64,000 nt of DNA from NCBI GenBank assembly GCA_020633195.1, contig JACKEC010000015.1, positions 186,001 through 250,000 of the forward strand, in the 5' to 3' direction. Below the pieces are notes generated by a model. That model was not told where the DNA came from and did no database searches. It saw nothing but the letters and a program-made list of their open reading frames with translations. This document shows positions 1 to 9,142 of this stretch, in pieces. Every line of letters begins with the position of its first letter. Position 1 is the stretch's first letter. A program made the translations under genes and the position numbers. This stretch comes from Sandaracinaceae bacterium (GTDB taxonomy: Bacteria; Myxococcota_A; Polyangia; Polyangiales; Sandaracinaceae).

Positions 1-448
1 TCGACTCGGCGCGGAGCGCCTCGACGTCGGCGTCGCCGAGCATCGCCGTGAACTCGGCGTCGGCGAACGGATCCTGCGCGCGCAGCAGGCAGCGGAGCGC
101 GTGCACGTAGGCGGCGTGCCGGTGCACGAGGGTGCGCCGCGTGTCCGGGTCGTCGATGTAGGACGCGACCTGCGAGGCCCAGTGCCGCGACTCGTTGATG
201 AGGCGGCCCCACAGCTTGCGGCCCTCCCACCAGCGCGCGTACGCGGAGTTGGTCCGGAAGCTGACGAAGATCCCGAGCGCGGCGCCGACGACCGCGAGCG
301 GCAGCGTCGGGAGCTCGAGGCGCGTGTCCCAGATCTGGTGCGCGGCGGTGAGCACGACGCCGGCGAACAGGTAGTACAGCGTGTACTTCCACTGCCAGAT
401 GAAGACGATGCGCGAGAAGACGAACTGGCGACGACCGGGGTAGAGCAT
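1..448 (-). CDS. bestrophin-like anion channel (partial, C-terminus outside window)
   Basis: Reading leftward from an ATG at 448, about 149 residues are visible before the window edge and no stop is reached. The N-terminus MLYPGRRQFVFSRIVF is followed by a hydrophobic helix (about residues 22-40), a second hydrophobic stretch and the motif FRTNSAYARWWEGRKLWG. That motif is typical of the bacterial bestrophin/UPF0187 (YneE) family of inner-membrane anion channels. Full-length members have about 290-310 residues, so roughly half is missing here. The upstream neighbour (RCC1 lipoprotein) is divergent, so the two share the 449-584 gap. Family assignment rests on the motif; ion selectivity cannot be judged. 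Confidence 0.8.
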   Translation of the reverse strand, partial: MLYPGRRQFVFSRIVFIWQWKYTLYYLFAGVVLTAAHQIWDTRLELPTLPLAVVGAALGIFVSFRTNSAYARWWEGRKLWGRLINESRHWASQVASYIDDPDTRRTLVHRHAAYVHALRCLLRAQDPFADAEFTAMLGDADVEALRAES

Positions 449-569
449 GGGTGACCCGAGAGGACCCCGAAGCTACCACGGCCGCGGTCGCCGGATCCTC
501 GGGCTCGTGCAGGGCTTCGTGGGTCGCAACCCGAGTTGACGGTCTCTTCCACCCGTCGGGCAGGGGGGC

Positions 570-575
570 TACCCT
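570..575 (+). promoter_or_regulatory. TACCCT -10-like element, 9 nt before start
   Basis: TACCCT fits TANNNT and lies 9 nt before the GTG at 585, with no Shine-Dalgarno between. The spacing suggests transcription starts at or next to the start codon (leaderless). No good -35 is visible 16-18 nt upstream. Confidence 0.45.
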
Positions 576-584
576 GGATCCACC

Positions 585-1832
585 GTGCGGGCCGCCACGC
601 TGTTCGTCGCCCTCGCCGCGCTCCTCGGCTGCGAGGACCCCTCGACCCCCGACGCTTCTGCGCCCGCGGACGCCGCGAGCGCGGACGGCGCGGTCGGCGA
701 CGACGCCGGATCGCCGGACGACGGCGGGGCGCCCGCCGTGGACGCGGGAGACGCTGGCTCCACCGGCGCCGAGGTGACGGGGGCGGTCGAGGTCGTCTCC
801 GGTGCGCGGCACGCGTGCGCGCGCCTCGAGGGCGGAGAGGTCCTCTGCTGGGGCAGCAACACGGGCGGGCAGCTCGGCGACGGAACGCGCATCGCGCGCC
901 TCGTGGCCGCGCCGGTGGACGCGCTCGACGGCGCGGCGGGGGTGCTCGCGGTCGGCGCGTTCCACACGTGCGCGCAGACCGACCGGCTCTTCTGCTGGGG
1001 GCATGACGTCTACGGTCAGCTCGGGATCGGCGGCACGGTCGGCGCCGCGCTCCCCGAGCTCGCGCGAGGCCTGGGCGCGCGGGCGGTGAGCCGCGTCGCG
1101 GGCGGCGCCGATCACACCTGCGCGCTCGACGAGCTCGGCCGCGCCTACTGCGCGGGCCGCAACGCGAGCGGTCAGCTCGGCACGGGCACGCGCTCGGACG
1201 ACACGCGCTTCGCGCGGGCCGCGGGTGACGTCGAGGGGCTCGTCGACGTGGGCTGCGGCGACGCGCACTCGTGCGCCCTCGACCCGTCGGGAGCGGTGCT
1301 CTGCTGGGGAGCGAACGAGCGCGGTCAGCTCGGCCTCGGCGACTCGTTCGATCGCCTCGAGCCGACGCCGATCCCGGAGCTGGTGGCGACCGACCTCGCG
1401 GTGGGGGCGCGCCACACCTGCGCCGCGCTGCCGGACGGGACGGTGGCCTGCTGGGGCTGGGGCGCGCGCGCCCGGCTCGGCGGCCTGCCCTCGTCCCTCA
1501 CGCCCGTCGTGCTCCCCGATCTCGCCGACGTGGTGGAGGTCGACGCGGGCGAGGCGCACACCTGCGCGCGTCACGCCGACGGGACCGTGAGCTGCTGGGG
1601 GGAGAACCGCCTCGGCGCGCTCGGCGTCGGCTCCGACGAGCCCGCCACGAGCCCGCTCCCGGTGCTGGGCCTCGCCGACGTCGCGGCGCTCGGGGCGGGC
1701 AGCGGGTTCACGTGTGCGGTCCACGTCGACGGAGGCGTGGCCTGCTGGGGCGCCAACGAGTCGGGGCAGCTCGGGGACGGCACCACCGAGACGCGGACGG
1801 CGCCCGTGGCGGTCCGGCGGGGCGCGCCGTGA
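585..1832 (+). CDS. RCC1-repeat lipoprotein (seven-bladed propeller)
   Basis: 415 residues from a GTG. A short signal peptide ends in a lipobox (ALLGC, Cys16), predicting an outer-surface or periplasmic lipoprotein. Residues 17-62 are an Asp/Ala/Gly-rich linker. From about 63 to 412 I count seven RCC1-type repeats with the core GxxHTCAxxxxGxVxCWGxNxxGQLGxG, enough for a complete seven-bladed beta-propeller. Most blades carry a Cys pair (HTCA and CWG), so disulfides are likely outside the cytoplasm. Such secreted RCC1 proteins are abundant in myxobacteria; the ligand is unknown. The fifth repeat has lost the GQLG turn (ARLGG). Confidence 0.88.
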   Translation: MRAATLFVALAALLGCEDPSTPDASAPADAASADGAVGDDAGSPDDGGAPAVDAGDAGSTGAEVTGAVEVVSGARHACARLEGGEVLCWGSNTGGQLGDGTRIARLVAAPVDALDGAAGVLAVGAFHTCAQTDRLFCWGHDVYGQLGIGGTVGAALPELARGLGARAVSRVAGGADHTCALDELGRAYCAGRNASGQLGTGTRSDDTRFARAAGDVEGLVDVGCGDAHSCALDPSGAVLCWGANERGQLGLGDSFDRLEPTPIPELVATDLAVGARHTCAALPDGTVACWGWGARARLGGLPSSLTPVVLPDLADVVEVDAGEAHTCARHADGTVSCWGENRLGALGVGSDEPATSPLPVLGLADVAALGAGSGFTCAVHVDGGVACWGANESGQLGDGTTETRTAPVAVRRGAP

Positions 1833-1936
1833 TCGAGGGCGGCCGCCCCCACCGCGGCGCTCGAGCCGGGGGACGGGGACCTCGAACGCAGCCCTCGAAC
1901 GCCGAGATCCCTCGTGACTCCGCGAGGGTATGTGTT

Positions 1937-1956
1937 GTGCAAAACTCGTACACTCG
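1937..1956 (+). promoter_or_regulatory. operator-like motif shared with the rpoD upstream region
   Basis: GTGCAAAACTCGTACACTCG matches the site at 27657-27676 at 16 of 20 positions (GTGCAnnAnTCGTACACnCG). It ends 13 nt before the ATG of the Cys-rich lipoprotein. Role unknown; shared regulation is only a suggestion. Confidence 0.3.
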
Positions 1957-1969
1957 ATCGGAGCAAACC

Positions 1970-3736
1970 ATGCGAGCTCGAGTCTCGAAGCGGGTCGTGC
2001 TGTCCCTCCTCGCCGCGTCGCTGGCCGCGTGCTCGACGCCCGAGGGCGGCGGCGAGGGGACGCCCTGCAGCGCCGACGCGGACTGCCGCGAGGACCTCAC
2101 CTGCGACCTCGCGACGGGCGTCTGCGTCGCGCGGATGGACGGCGGCTCGGGCGGCGTGGACGCCGCCGTCCCCGACGAGGACGGGGGCCCGCCGCCCGGC
2201 GACGACGGCGGCGGACCGCCCCCTCCCGGCTGCGTCGACGCGAGCGGCTGCGCGAGCGGCGAGGTCTGCATCGGCGGTCGCTGCCAGGCCGATCCGTGCG
2301 CCGCGGGCGACGTCTGCGCCCCCGACGAGGCCTGCGTCGCGCGCTGCGTCCCCGTGGTGGATCCGTGCGCGGGCGTCGTCTGCGGCGCGGACATGACCTG
2401 CTTCGGGGGGACCTGCGCGGCGGGCTGCTTCCCGCCGCTGCCCTGCACCGGCGTCGAGTGCGAGGAGGGCGAGTACTGCGATCCGCGCAGCGGTCGGTGC
2501 ACCCCGATCGACCCGTGCTCGGCCACCTGCGCCGAGGGCGAAGCGTGCGACCTCGAGTGCGTGCGGCCGAGCGCGTGCGAGGGGGTCGAGTGCGCCGACG
2601 GCGAGCGCTGCGTCGGCGGCGCGTGCGTCGTGGATCGCTGCGCGGGGGTCGAGTGCGAGGGCACCGCGGTCTGCGTCAACGGCCGCTGCGAGGACACCTG
2701 CGACTGCGGCGCGGGCTGCGACCCGGGCGCGGCCTGTGAGCTCGGCACCTGCGTGTGCGAGACGACCTGCCCGGCGCGCGCGGTCTGCGGTGAGCCCGAC
2801 GGCTGCGGCGCGACGTGCAACGGTCGTTGCACCCCTGGCTCGGTCTGCGTGCTCACCCGCGGGGTCTACGGCTGCGAGTGCGAGCCGTCCTGCGAGGGCG
2901 TCCCCTGCGGCGGGTCCGACGGCTGCGGCGGGCGCTGCGCGACGGGGACGTGCATGCCCGGGCTCGTGTGCCTCGACTACACGTGCTGCACGCCGAGCTG
3001 CCCCGCCGACGCGCTCTGCGGCGCCGACGACGGGTGCGGAGGGACCTGCGAGGGCGACTGCCCGATCGGTCGGCTCTGCAACCTGACGCGCGGCGGCTAC
3101 GCGTGCGAGTGCACGCCGTCTTGCCCCGCGGACGCGGCGTGCGGCGCCGACGACGGCTGCGGCGGGACCTGCGAGGGCAGCTGCCCCGTGCGCCAGCTCT
3201 GCCGCCTCTCGTCGGGCGGGTACTCGTGCGCCTGCGCGCCCGACTGCCCCGCGACCGCGAGCTGCGGGGACCCCGACGGCTGCGGCGGCTTCTGCGACGT
3301 GCCCTGCAGCGGCGGCGACGTGTGCACGGGGACGGGATGCTGCACGCCGTCTTGCCCCGCGGACGCTCGGTGCGGCGCGCCGGACGGCTGCGGCGGGACG
3401 TGCGGCGGCGACTGCACCGGCCGCGACACGTGCGTGATGCACGGGCCCAACGCCTACCGCTGCGAGTGCGTGCCGAGCTGCGGGCCGACCTCGGCGTGCG
3501 GCGCGAACGACGGCTGCGGCGGGCGCTGCGACGGCCCGTGCGACCGCGGCGAGTTCTGCGAGATGGGGCGCTGCCGCCCCGATCCGTGCACCCCCGCCTG
3601 TGGCTGCGGCGAGGTGTGCAGCGCCGGCCGCTGCGCGCCGCTCTGCGCCGCGGGCGAGGTGCTGTGCGGATGCAACACGTGCTGCGGCGCGACCGAGTCG
3701 TGCATCGGGGGCCGCTGCGTCAGCGGCCCGAGCTGA
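1970..3736 (+). CDS. Cys-rich tandem-repeat lipoprotein
   Basis: 588 residues from the ATG at 1970. The open frame extends far upstream, but only this start gives a signal peptide (MRARVSKRVVLSLLAASLAAC) with a lipobox at Cys21. A Pro/Gly/Asp linker (about 55-85) precedes a Cys-rich body. The second half is built of tandem units of about 45 residues, each with CPADxxCGxxDGCGGxC followed by a GYxCEC-like module, repeated about six to seven times. The pattern resembles EGF-like or disulfide-stapled adhesive repeats of myxobacterial surface proteins; no catalytic motif is seen. Its stop codon directly abuts the stop of the convergent RND gene at 3737. Confidence 0.82.
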   Translation: MRARVSKRVVLSLLAASLAACSTPEGGGEGTPCSADADCREDLTCDLATGVCVARMDGGSGGVDAAVPDEDGGPPPGDDGGGPPPPGCVDASGCASGEVCIGGRCQADPCAAGDVCAPDEACVARCVPVVDPCAGVVCGADMTCFGGTCAAGCFPPLPCTGVECEEGEYCDPRSGRCTPIDPCSATCAEGEACDLECVRPSACEGVECADGERCVGGACVVDRCAGVECEGTAVCVNGRCEDTCDCGAGCDPGAACELGTCVCETTCPARAVCGEPDGCGATCNGRCTPGSVCVLTRGVYGCECEPSCEGVPCGGSDGCGGRCATGTCMPGLVCLDYTCCTPSCPADALCGADDGCGGTCEGDCPIGRLCNLTRGGYACECTPSCPADAACGADDGCGGTCEGSCPVRQLCRLSSGGYSCACAPDCPATASCGDPDGCGGFCDVPCSGGDVCTGTGCCTPSCPADARCGAPDGCGGTCGGDCTGRDTCVMHGPNAYRCECVPSCGPTSACGANDGCGGRCDGPCDRGEFCEMGRCRPDPCTPACGCGEVCSAGRCAPLCAAGEVLCGCNTCCGATESCIGGRCVSGPS

Positions 3737-6700
3737 TCACTCCTCCTCGACGGCGACGTCGAGGGTGGCGTGGGCGGGCTCCTCACGGCTGAGGAGGGCG
3801 TCGAGCTTCTTGAAGGGCCACACCATCGCTCGGCCCATCGCCTTGACGATCCACGCGTCGGAGATGTCGTCGAGCCACGAGTAGATGACCGGCGTCGCGA
3901 TGAGCGTGAGCACGAGCGACAGGGTCTGACCGCCCGCGATGACGGAGCCCATCGCGCGGTTGGTGCCGGAGCCGGCGCCGCTCGAGATGAGCAGCGGCAT
4001 CATGCCGGCCACGAACGCGATGGTCGTCATCAGGATCGGGCGCAGCCGGTCCCGGTTGCCCACCATCACTGCGTCCGCGCGGGACAGGCCCTTGCGGCGC
4101 AGCGAGCGCATGTGATCGATCTGGAGGATCGCGTTCTTCTTCACGACGCCGAAGAGCACGAGGATCCCGAGCATCGAGTAGATGTTCAGCGACTGCCCGA
4201 GCACGAGCACCGAGAAGAACGCGAACGGCAGCGTCAGCGGCAGCGAGCTCAGGATCGTGATCGGGTGGATCCAGCTCTCGAACTGCGCCGCGAGGACGAG
4301 GTACATGAAGGTGAACGACAGGAACACCGCGACGAGGAAGCTCTGCAGCGCGCGGCCGAGCTCGCGTGAGCGGCCGTAGAGCTGGCCGCGGTAGCCGGGC
4401 CCCATGTCGAGATCGACGCGGATCTGCTCGAGCGCCGCGATGATCGTCTGCTCGGACGCGCCGGGCCGCGTGTTCACGAAGATCGTCGCCTGCCGCTCGC
4501 GGCCGACGTGCTGGATGGACGCGGGGCCGGTCGAGGGCACCACCTCTGCCACGTCGCTCAGGCGGATCGCCGTCCCCGACGCCGACGGCACGGAGATCTG
4601 CGCGATGTCCTCGGGGCGGCTGCGGAAGTCGACGTCCGCGCGCAGCAGCACGTCGTAGCGCTCGCCCGCCTCGCTGTAGTCCGTGACCTCGACGCCGCCG
4701 ACCATCAGCCGCATCGCGTTCGCGATCTCGCTGACGCTCACGCCCAGGTCGGCCGCGCGGCGACGATCGACGCGTACCTCGTAGGCGGGCCGGCCCGTGA
4801 CGAGCGACGTGCTCGCCTCGCTGACCCCGGGGACCTCGCGGACGCGCTCGAGCATCTGGTGCACGTACACGTCGAGCTGCTCGATGTCGGGGCCCGAGAG
4901 GATGTACTGCACCGGCGCCGACTGCTGGCCGCCGCCACCGAAGGCCGCGATGGGGCCGATGTACGTCTCGGTGCCCTCCGGGGTGACGGCCGGCACCACC
5001 TCGTCGCGCAGCCGCGTGATGACGTCGTCCTGCGACGTCTCGCGAGACTCGGCGGGGACGAGGCGCACGTAGAGCGAGGCCTGGTTCGGTCCGCGACCGC
5101 TGAGGTCACCGGCGGGGGCGCCGGTCGTCAGGACCGTCTGCGCCACCTCCGGCATCTCGCGGACCGCGCGCGCCATCCGCTCACCGATGAGCTGCGTCTG
5201 GGCGAGCGCCGTGCCCTCGGGCGCGCGGATGGTGATCTCGAGCCGCGACTCGTCCTCGTTCGGGAGGAAGTTCTTCGGGACCGCCATGACGATCGGGACC
5301 ATCGCGACGAGGCTGCCGATCAGCACGAGGCCGACGGCCCAGCGGTGCCGCATCGAGAACGCGAGCAGCCACAGGTAGCCGCGCTCGACGAGCCGGTAGA
5401 GGCGGCCGCCCGACTCGTGCCCGGCGACGATCTGTCCCTCGACGTCGGCCACGCTGCGCTGGCCCTTGCGCCACCGGAGGTACTCGGCGCGCTCCTCGGC
5501 GCGATCGCCCGGCGGCGGATCGAAGTGCGTGAGCGAGTCGGGGGCGATCTCCTCCTTGGGCGGGAGCGACGGCCGGTCCGGGTTCGCGGGTCGCACCGGG
5601 CCCTTGAGCCAGCGCGAGCAGAGCATCGGCGTGAGCGTGAAGGAGACGAAGAGCGACACGATGATCGCGAACGACATCGTGAAGCCGAAGCTCCCCATGA
5701 AGCGGCCGATGATGCCGGTCATGAACCCGATGGGGAGGAACACCGCGACCAGCGACAGCGAGGTCGCGAGGACGGCGAGGCCGATCTCCTTGGTCGCGAC
5801 GACCGCCGCGAGCTTGGGCGGGTAACCCTTCTCCTCGATGTAGCGGACGATGTTCTCGAGCACGACGATCGCGTCGTCGATCACGATCCCGACCGATAAC
5901 GTCAGGGCCAGCAGCGTGATCATGTTGAGCGTCAGGTCCATCGCGGCGATCAGCGCGAAGGTCGCGATGATCGAGGTCGGGATGGCGAGCGCCGCGATGA
6001 CGGTGGACCGGCCGTTGCGCAGGAACAACAGCACGACGAACGCGGCGAGGAGGCCGCCGAAGATCAGGTGCTCCTGCACCGCGTGGATGGAGTTCGAGAT
6101 GAACTCGCTCTCGTCCCGCACGATCTCGAGCCGGTAGCTCGGCGGCAGCTCGGTCTCGATCTCCGCGATCCGCTCGCGCAACGCCTCGACCACCGCGACG
6201 GTGTTCGCGCCGGACTGCTTCCGGATCGAGAGGATGACGACGCTCTGGCCGTCGATGGTGGCCATCGACTGGGGCTCCTCGCCGGTGTCCCGGATCTCGG
6301 CGACGTCGGCGACGCGGATCACGCGGTCGCCGCGCTCGACGATCGGGACCGCCGCGAACTCCTGCGGATCGCGCACGCGGCCGGCGACGCGGAGCTGGAG
6401 GCGGCGCGTGCCCTGCTGCACCTCGCCGCCCGGGATCTCGACGTTCTCGGTCGCGAGCGCGCGCTGGACGTCGCGCGCGGTGAGGTTCAGCGCGGCGAGG
6501 CGCGCGGGGTCGAGGACGACCTGGATCTGCCGCTCGCGACCGCCGCTGATGCTGATGCCGCCGACGCCGTCCATCGACTCGATGCGTCGCCGGATGACAC
6601 GGTCGGCGAAGTCCGTCGCCTCGAGCGGGCCGCGGTTGGTGTGGACCGCGACGAGCATGATCGGCGCCGCGTCCGGGTCGATGCGCTCGACGCGCGGCTG

Positions 6701-7075
6701 CTCCACGCCCTCGGGGAGCGACGAGACGATCCGCGCGACACGATCGCGCACCTCCTCGGACGCCTCGCCCACGTCCTTCTCGAGGCTGAAGCGCGCGACG
6801 ACGACGCTGAAGCCCTCGTAGGAGTTGGACGTGAGCTCGTCGAGGCCGGCGATGGAGTTGAGCTGCTCCTCCATCGGCTCGGTGACCTCGGTCTCGATCT
6901 GCTCGGGCGAGGCGCCCGGCAGGACCGTGGTGACGATGATCGCGGGGAAGTCGATCTTCGGGAAGCGGTCGACGCCGAGCCCGAAGATGCTCGCCGACCC
7001 CACGACGATGAGGGTCAGGATGAGCACCCAGGTGAAGACCGGGCGCCGGACACAGATCTCAGCGAGCCATTGCAT
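3737..7075 (-). CDS. RND efflux transporter, HAE1/AcrB-type inner-membrane pump
   Basis: 1112 residues, usual length for the family (about 1030-1100). TM1 (residues 15-35) is followed by the porter domain. The TM4 proton-relay pair is intact as VIDDAIVVLEN (D400/D401), and TM10 carries the Lys in FGVVKKNAILQ. A Shine-Dalgarno GAGGAG precedes the ATG by about 6 nt. It lies 16 bp downstream of its membrane-fusion protein and in the same operon as a TetR regulator; tolC is divergent. Likely a proton-driven tripartite exporter of drugs or lipophiles. The substrate cannot be read from sequence. Confidence 0.95.
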   Translation of the reverse strand: MQWLAEICVRRPVFTWVLILTLIVVGSASIFGLGVDRFPKIDFPAIIVTTVLPGASPEQIETEVTEPMEEQLNSIAGLDELTSNSYEGFSVVVARFSLEKDVGEASEEVRDRVARIVSSLPEGVEQPRVERIDPDAAPIMLVAVHTNRGPLEATDFADRVIRRRIESMDGVGGISISGGRERQIQVVLDPARLAALNLTARDVQRALATENVEIPGGEVQQGTRRLQLRVAGRVRDPQEFAAVPIVERGDRVIRVADVAEIRDTGEEPQSMATIDGQSVVILSIRKQSGANTVAVVEALRERIAEIETELPPSYRLEIVRDESEFISNSIHAVQEHLIFGGLLAAFVVLLFLRNGRSTVIAALAIPTSIIATFALIAAMDLTLNMITLLALTLSVGIVIDDAIVVLENIVRYIEEKGYPPKLAAVVATKEIGLAVLATSLSLVAVFLPIGFMTGIIGRFMGSFGFTMSFAIIVSLFVSFTLTPMLCSRWLKGPVRPANPDRPSLPPKEEIAPDSLTHFDPPPGDRAEERAEYLRWRKGQRSVADVEGQIVAGHESGGRLYRLVERGYLWLLAFSMRHRWAVGLVLIGSLVAMVPIVMAVPKNFLPNEDESRLEITIRAPEGTALAQTQLIGERMARAVREMPEVAQTVLTTGAPAGDLSGRGPNQASLYVRLVPAESRETSQDDVITRLRDEVVPAVTPEGTETYIGPIAAFGGGGQQSAPVQYILSGPDIEQLDVYVHQMLERVREVPGVSEASTSLVTGRPAYEVRVDRRRAADLGVSVSEIANAMRLMVGGVEVTDYSEAGERYDVLLRADVDFRSRPEDIAQISVPSASGTAIRLSDVAEVVPSTGPASIQHVGRERQATIFVNTRPGASEQTIIAALEQIRVDLDMGPGYRGQLYGRSRELGRALQSFLVAVFLSFTFMYLVLAAQFESWIHPITILSSLPLTLPFAFFSVLVLGQSLNIYSMLGILVLFGVVKKNAILQIDHMRSLRRKGLSRADAVMVGNRDRLRPILMTTIAFVAGMMPLLISSGAGSGTNRAMGSVIAGGQTLSLVLTLIATPVIYSWLDDISDAWIVKAMGRAMVWPFKKLDALLSREEPAHATLDVAVEEE

Positions 7076-7091
7076 GGGGGTGCTCCTCGAC

Positions 7092-8318
7092 TCAGCCGGG
7101 GTTCGCGGGGGTGGACACGGTCACGGCGACGCCGTCCGCGAGCTGATCGAGGGAGCCCGTGGCGACCTGCTCGCCCGCGGCGAGCCCCTCGGCGACGACG
7201 ACCTCTTCCTCGGTGCGATCGGCCACGGACACCACGCGCTCCTCGATGTGGCCGTCACGGACCACGAAGGCGCGAGAGACGCCCGCGGCGGTGTGGACCG
7301 CGGTCGCGGGGACCACGAAGACCTCCTGGGTCCCGCCGGTCTCGAGGCGCGCGGTCGCGAAGAGGCCCGGCCGCAGCAGCCGATCGGGGTTGGGCACGAC
7401 GGCCTCGACGGTGAGGCCGCGCGTGGTCCGGCTGACCGACGCGCTAACGTAGCGGACGGTGGCCTCGAACGTGCGGTCCGGCACCGAGTCGACGCGCAGG
7501 AGCACGGCCTGCCCGGGCTGTACGGACTGCAAGTGACGTTGCGGTACGGAGAGCTCGATGCGCAGCGGGTTGGTGCGGACGAGCGTCACGAGCGGGCTCT
7601 GGGGCGAGACGTACTCACCCACCGAGACCATCCGATCGGCGATCTCACCACCGAACGGGGCGCGCACGGTCGCCTCCGACGCGGCGGTGCTCGCCTGGCT
7701 GAGGGCCACCCGCGCGCTCGCGAGCGAGGCCGCCGCGACCCGCGCGTTGTTGAGCGCGGACTGGTGTCGCTCGCGCGCGTTCGCCGCCGCGGCGCGCGCC
7801 TCGTCGAGGCCCTGCTGCGTGAGCACCCCGCGCTGCGCGAGCTCCTCCGCGCGGCGGAGGTTGTTGTCCGCGAGCTGCCGATCGTTCTGGGCCGCGACGA
7901 CCTCGGGGAGGGTCTCGACGTTCGGCGTCGCGTTGCCGTCCATCCCGAGCCGGGCCCGCGCCTGATCGAGCTGCGCGCGGGCCGCGCGCGCCTGGAGGCG
8001 GTAGTCCACGTCCCGCAGGCGGAGCAGCGGCGCGCCCTCCTCGACGACGCTGCCGCGCTCGACGAGGACCTCCGTCACCCGACCCGCCACCACCGAGGTG
8101 ACGTTCGAGTCCTCGTCGGCGACGAGGGTGCCGTCGAGCTCGAGCGCGACGGGCCGCTGGCGCACCTCGACGGGCGCGATCGACACGGCGACGACCGTCG
8201 CGGCCGCGGCGCTCTGGGCGTCGGCGGCGCTCGCGTCCCCACCGCAGCCGGCGAGGGGGAGGGCGAGGGCGGTCATCAAGGGAAGGGCCGTCCACGCGGT
8301 GACTTCAATGATTCGCAT
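7092..8318 (-). CDS. RND membrane-fusion (periplasmic adaptor) lipoprotein
   Basis: 408 residues. The signal peptide ends in lipobox LPLAGC (Cys25), as in AcrA-like adaptors anchored by lipid. Next come a biotinyl/lipoyl half-motif (VAGRVTEVLVERGSVVEEGAPLLRL), a long alpha-hairpin with many Ala/Arg heptads (about 120-220), the second lipoyl half (APFGGEIADRMVSVGEYV) and a beta-barrel plus membrane-proximal domain. This is the standard HlyD/AcrA order. It begins 6 bp after the TetR stop and ends 16 bp before the RND start, so the three are cotranscribed. Confidence 0.94.
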   Translation of the reverse strand: MRIIEVTAWTALPLMTALALPLAGCGGDASAADAQSAAAATVVAVSIAPVEVRQRPVALELDGTLVADEDSNVTSVVAGRVTEVLVERGSVVEEGAPLLRLRDVDYRLQARAARAQLDQARARLGMDGNATPNVETLPEVVAAQNDRQLADNNLRRAEELAQRGVLTQQGLDEARAAAANARERHQSALNNARVAAASLASARVALSQASTAASEATVRAPFGGEIADRMVSVGEYVSPQSPLVTLVRTNPLRIELSVPQRHLQSVQPGQAVLLRVDSVPDRTFEATVRYVSASVSRTTRGLTVEAVVPNPDRLLRPGLFATARLETGGTQEVFVVPATAVHTAAGVSRAFVVRDGHIEERVVSVADRTEEEVVVAEGLAAGEQVATGSLDQLADGVAVTVSTPANPG

Positions 8319-8324
8319 GTTCGT

Positions 8325-9050
8325 TCATCCGTGCTTGGGGGTCTTGCGGGCGCCGCGGGGGCGCTTGGCGTCGGCCGGGGGCTTGGCCGTTCGCTTCGTC
8401 GGTCGCGCCGGCTTCTCGGGCGCGGCGGTCAGGGTGTCGAGTCGGGCTCGACCCGACTCGGTCAGGCAGAGCATCCGGGTGATGGTCCGCGTGGTCGGGG
8501 GCTCGAACGGCAGCCGCTCGAGGCCGGGCAGGCGCATCGACATGCCGCGGAACATCGACATCAGGCCCCCCGCGAGCTCGTCCGCGGGCAGGTCCGCCTC
8601 GATGTCCCCCTCGCGCTGCGCTTCCTCGATCCAGCCCGCGAGGCGGTCGTAGATCCGCCGGAAGTGGGCGCGGAGGTCGGTCTTGACGTCGATCGGGATC
8701 GTCCCCTCGAGGACCGCCTGCATCATCACGCGCATCTCGTTGACGGGGCCGTCGAGGCGGGCGTGGTGCCGCGTCATCGCGGCGAGGAGCTTGTCGAGCG
8801 CGCGCTCCGCCGGGGTGTCCATCTCGCGATCGATCTCGGCCATCATCCGGTGGGCGATGGCGGCGAGGACCGCGTCCTTGCTGGGGAAGTAGTGGTAGAC
8901 GAGGCCGTGGCTCAGCCCCGCCTCCTTGGCGATCTCGCCCACCTTCGCGCGGGTGAAGCCCTTGGCCGTGAAGACCCTCGTCGCGGCCGCGATGATGGCC
9001 TCGCAGCGAGCTGAACGAATTTCCTGGTTGTCTTCGGGGGATCTCGGCAT
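8325..9050 (-). CDS. TetR/AcrR-family transcriptional repressor
   Basis: 241 residues. The N-terminal helix-turn-helix is typical: IIAAATRVFTAKGF, then VGEIAKEAGLSHGLVYHYFPSKDAVLAAI (about residues 17-60). The C-terminal ligand domain (70-210) is variable and ends in a basic Arg/Lys/Pro tail (about 215-241), which is unusual and may aid DNA binding. It is first in the operon tetR-MFP-RND and divergent from tolC. A 20-bp palindrome at 9066-9085, 15 nt before its start, is the expected operator, so autorepression and control of both arms is likely. Confidence 0.92.
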   Translation of the reverse strand: MPRSPEDNQEIRSARCEAIIAAATRVFTAKGFTRAKVGEIAKEAGLSHGLVYHYFPSKDAVLAAIAHRMMAEIDREMDTPAERALDKLLAAMTRHHARLDGPVNEMRVMMQAVLEGTIPIDVKTDLRAHFRRIYDRLAGWIEEAQREGDIEADLPADELAGGLMSMFRGMSMRLPGLERLPFEPPTTRTITRMLCLTESGRARLDTLTAAPEKPARPTKRTAKPPADAKRPRGARKTPKHG

Positions 9051-9065
9051 CAGAACATCCGGGCG

Positions 9066-9085
9066 TTGACTGACTCGTCAATCAA
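9066..9085. promoter_or_regulatory. probable TetR operator palindrome
   Basis: TTGACTGACTCGTCAATCAA reads as TTGA-n-TGAC-nn-GTCA-n-TCAA, with 16 of 20 bases symmetric. It sits in the 92-bp gap between divergent tetR and tolC, where an autoregulated efflux operator is expected. Similar TGAC/GTCA half-sites are common among TetR-family sites. Confidence 0.7.
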
Positions 9086-9142
9086 TGTGCCCACGCGGCC
9101 CCCTCGTCAAGCCGTCCTTTCGCTTCCCCGGAGTACCTCTCG

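Noticed and set aside
1571..3442. 623-codon minus-strand frame opposite the Cys-rich lipoprotein
   Set aside because: Ala/Arg-rich shadow of the repetitive Cys codons on the other strand; no signal peptide or motif.
3097..3450. Tandem Cys-repeat DNA as a CRISPR array
   Set aside because: The repeats are in-frame coding units without regular short spacers.
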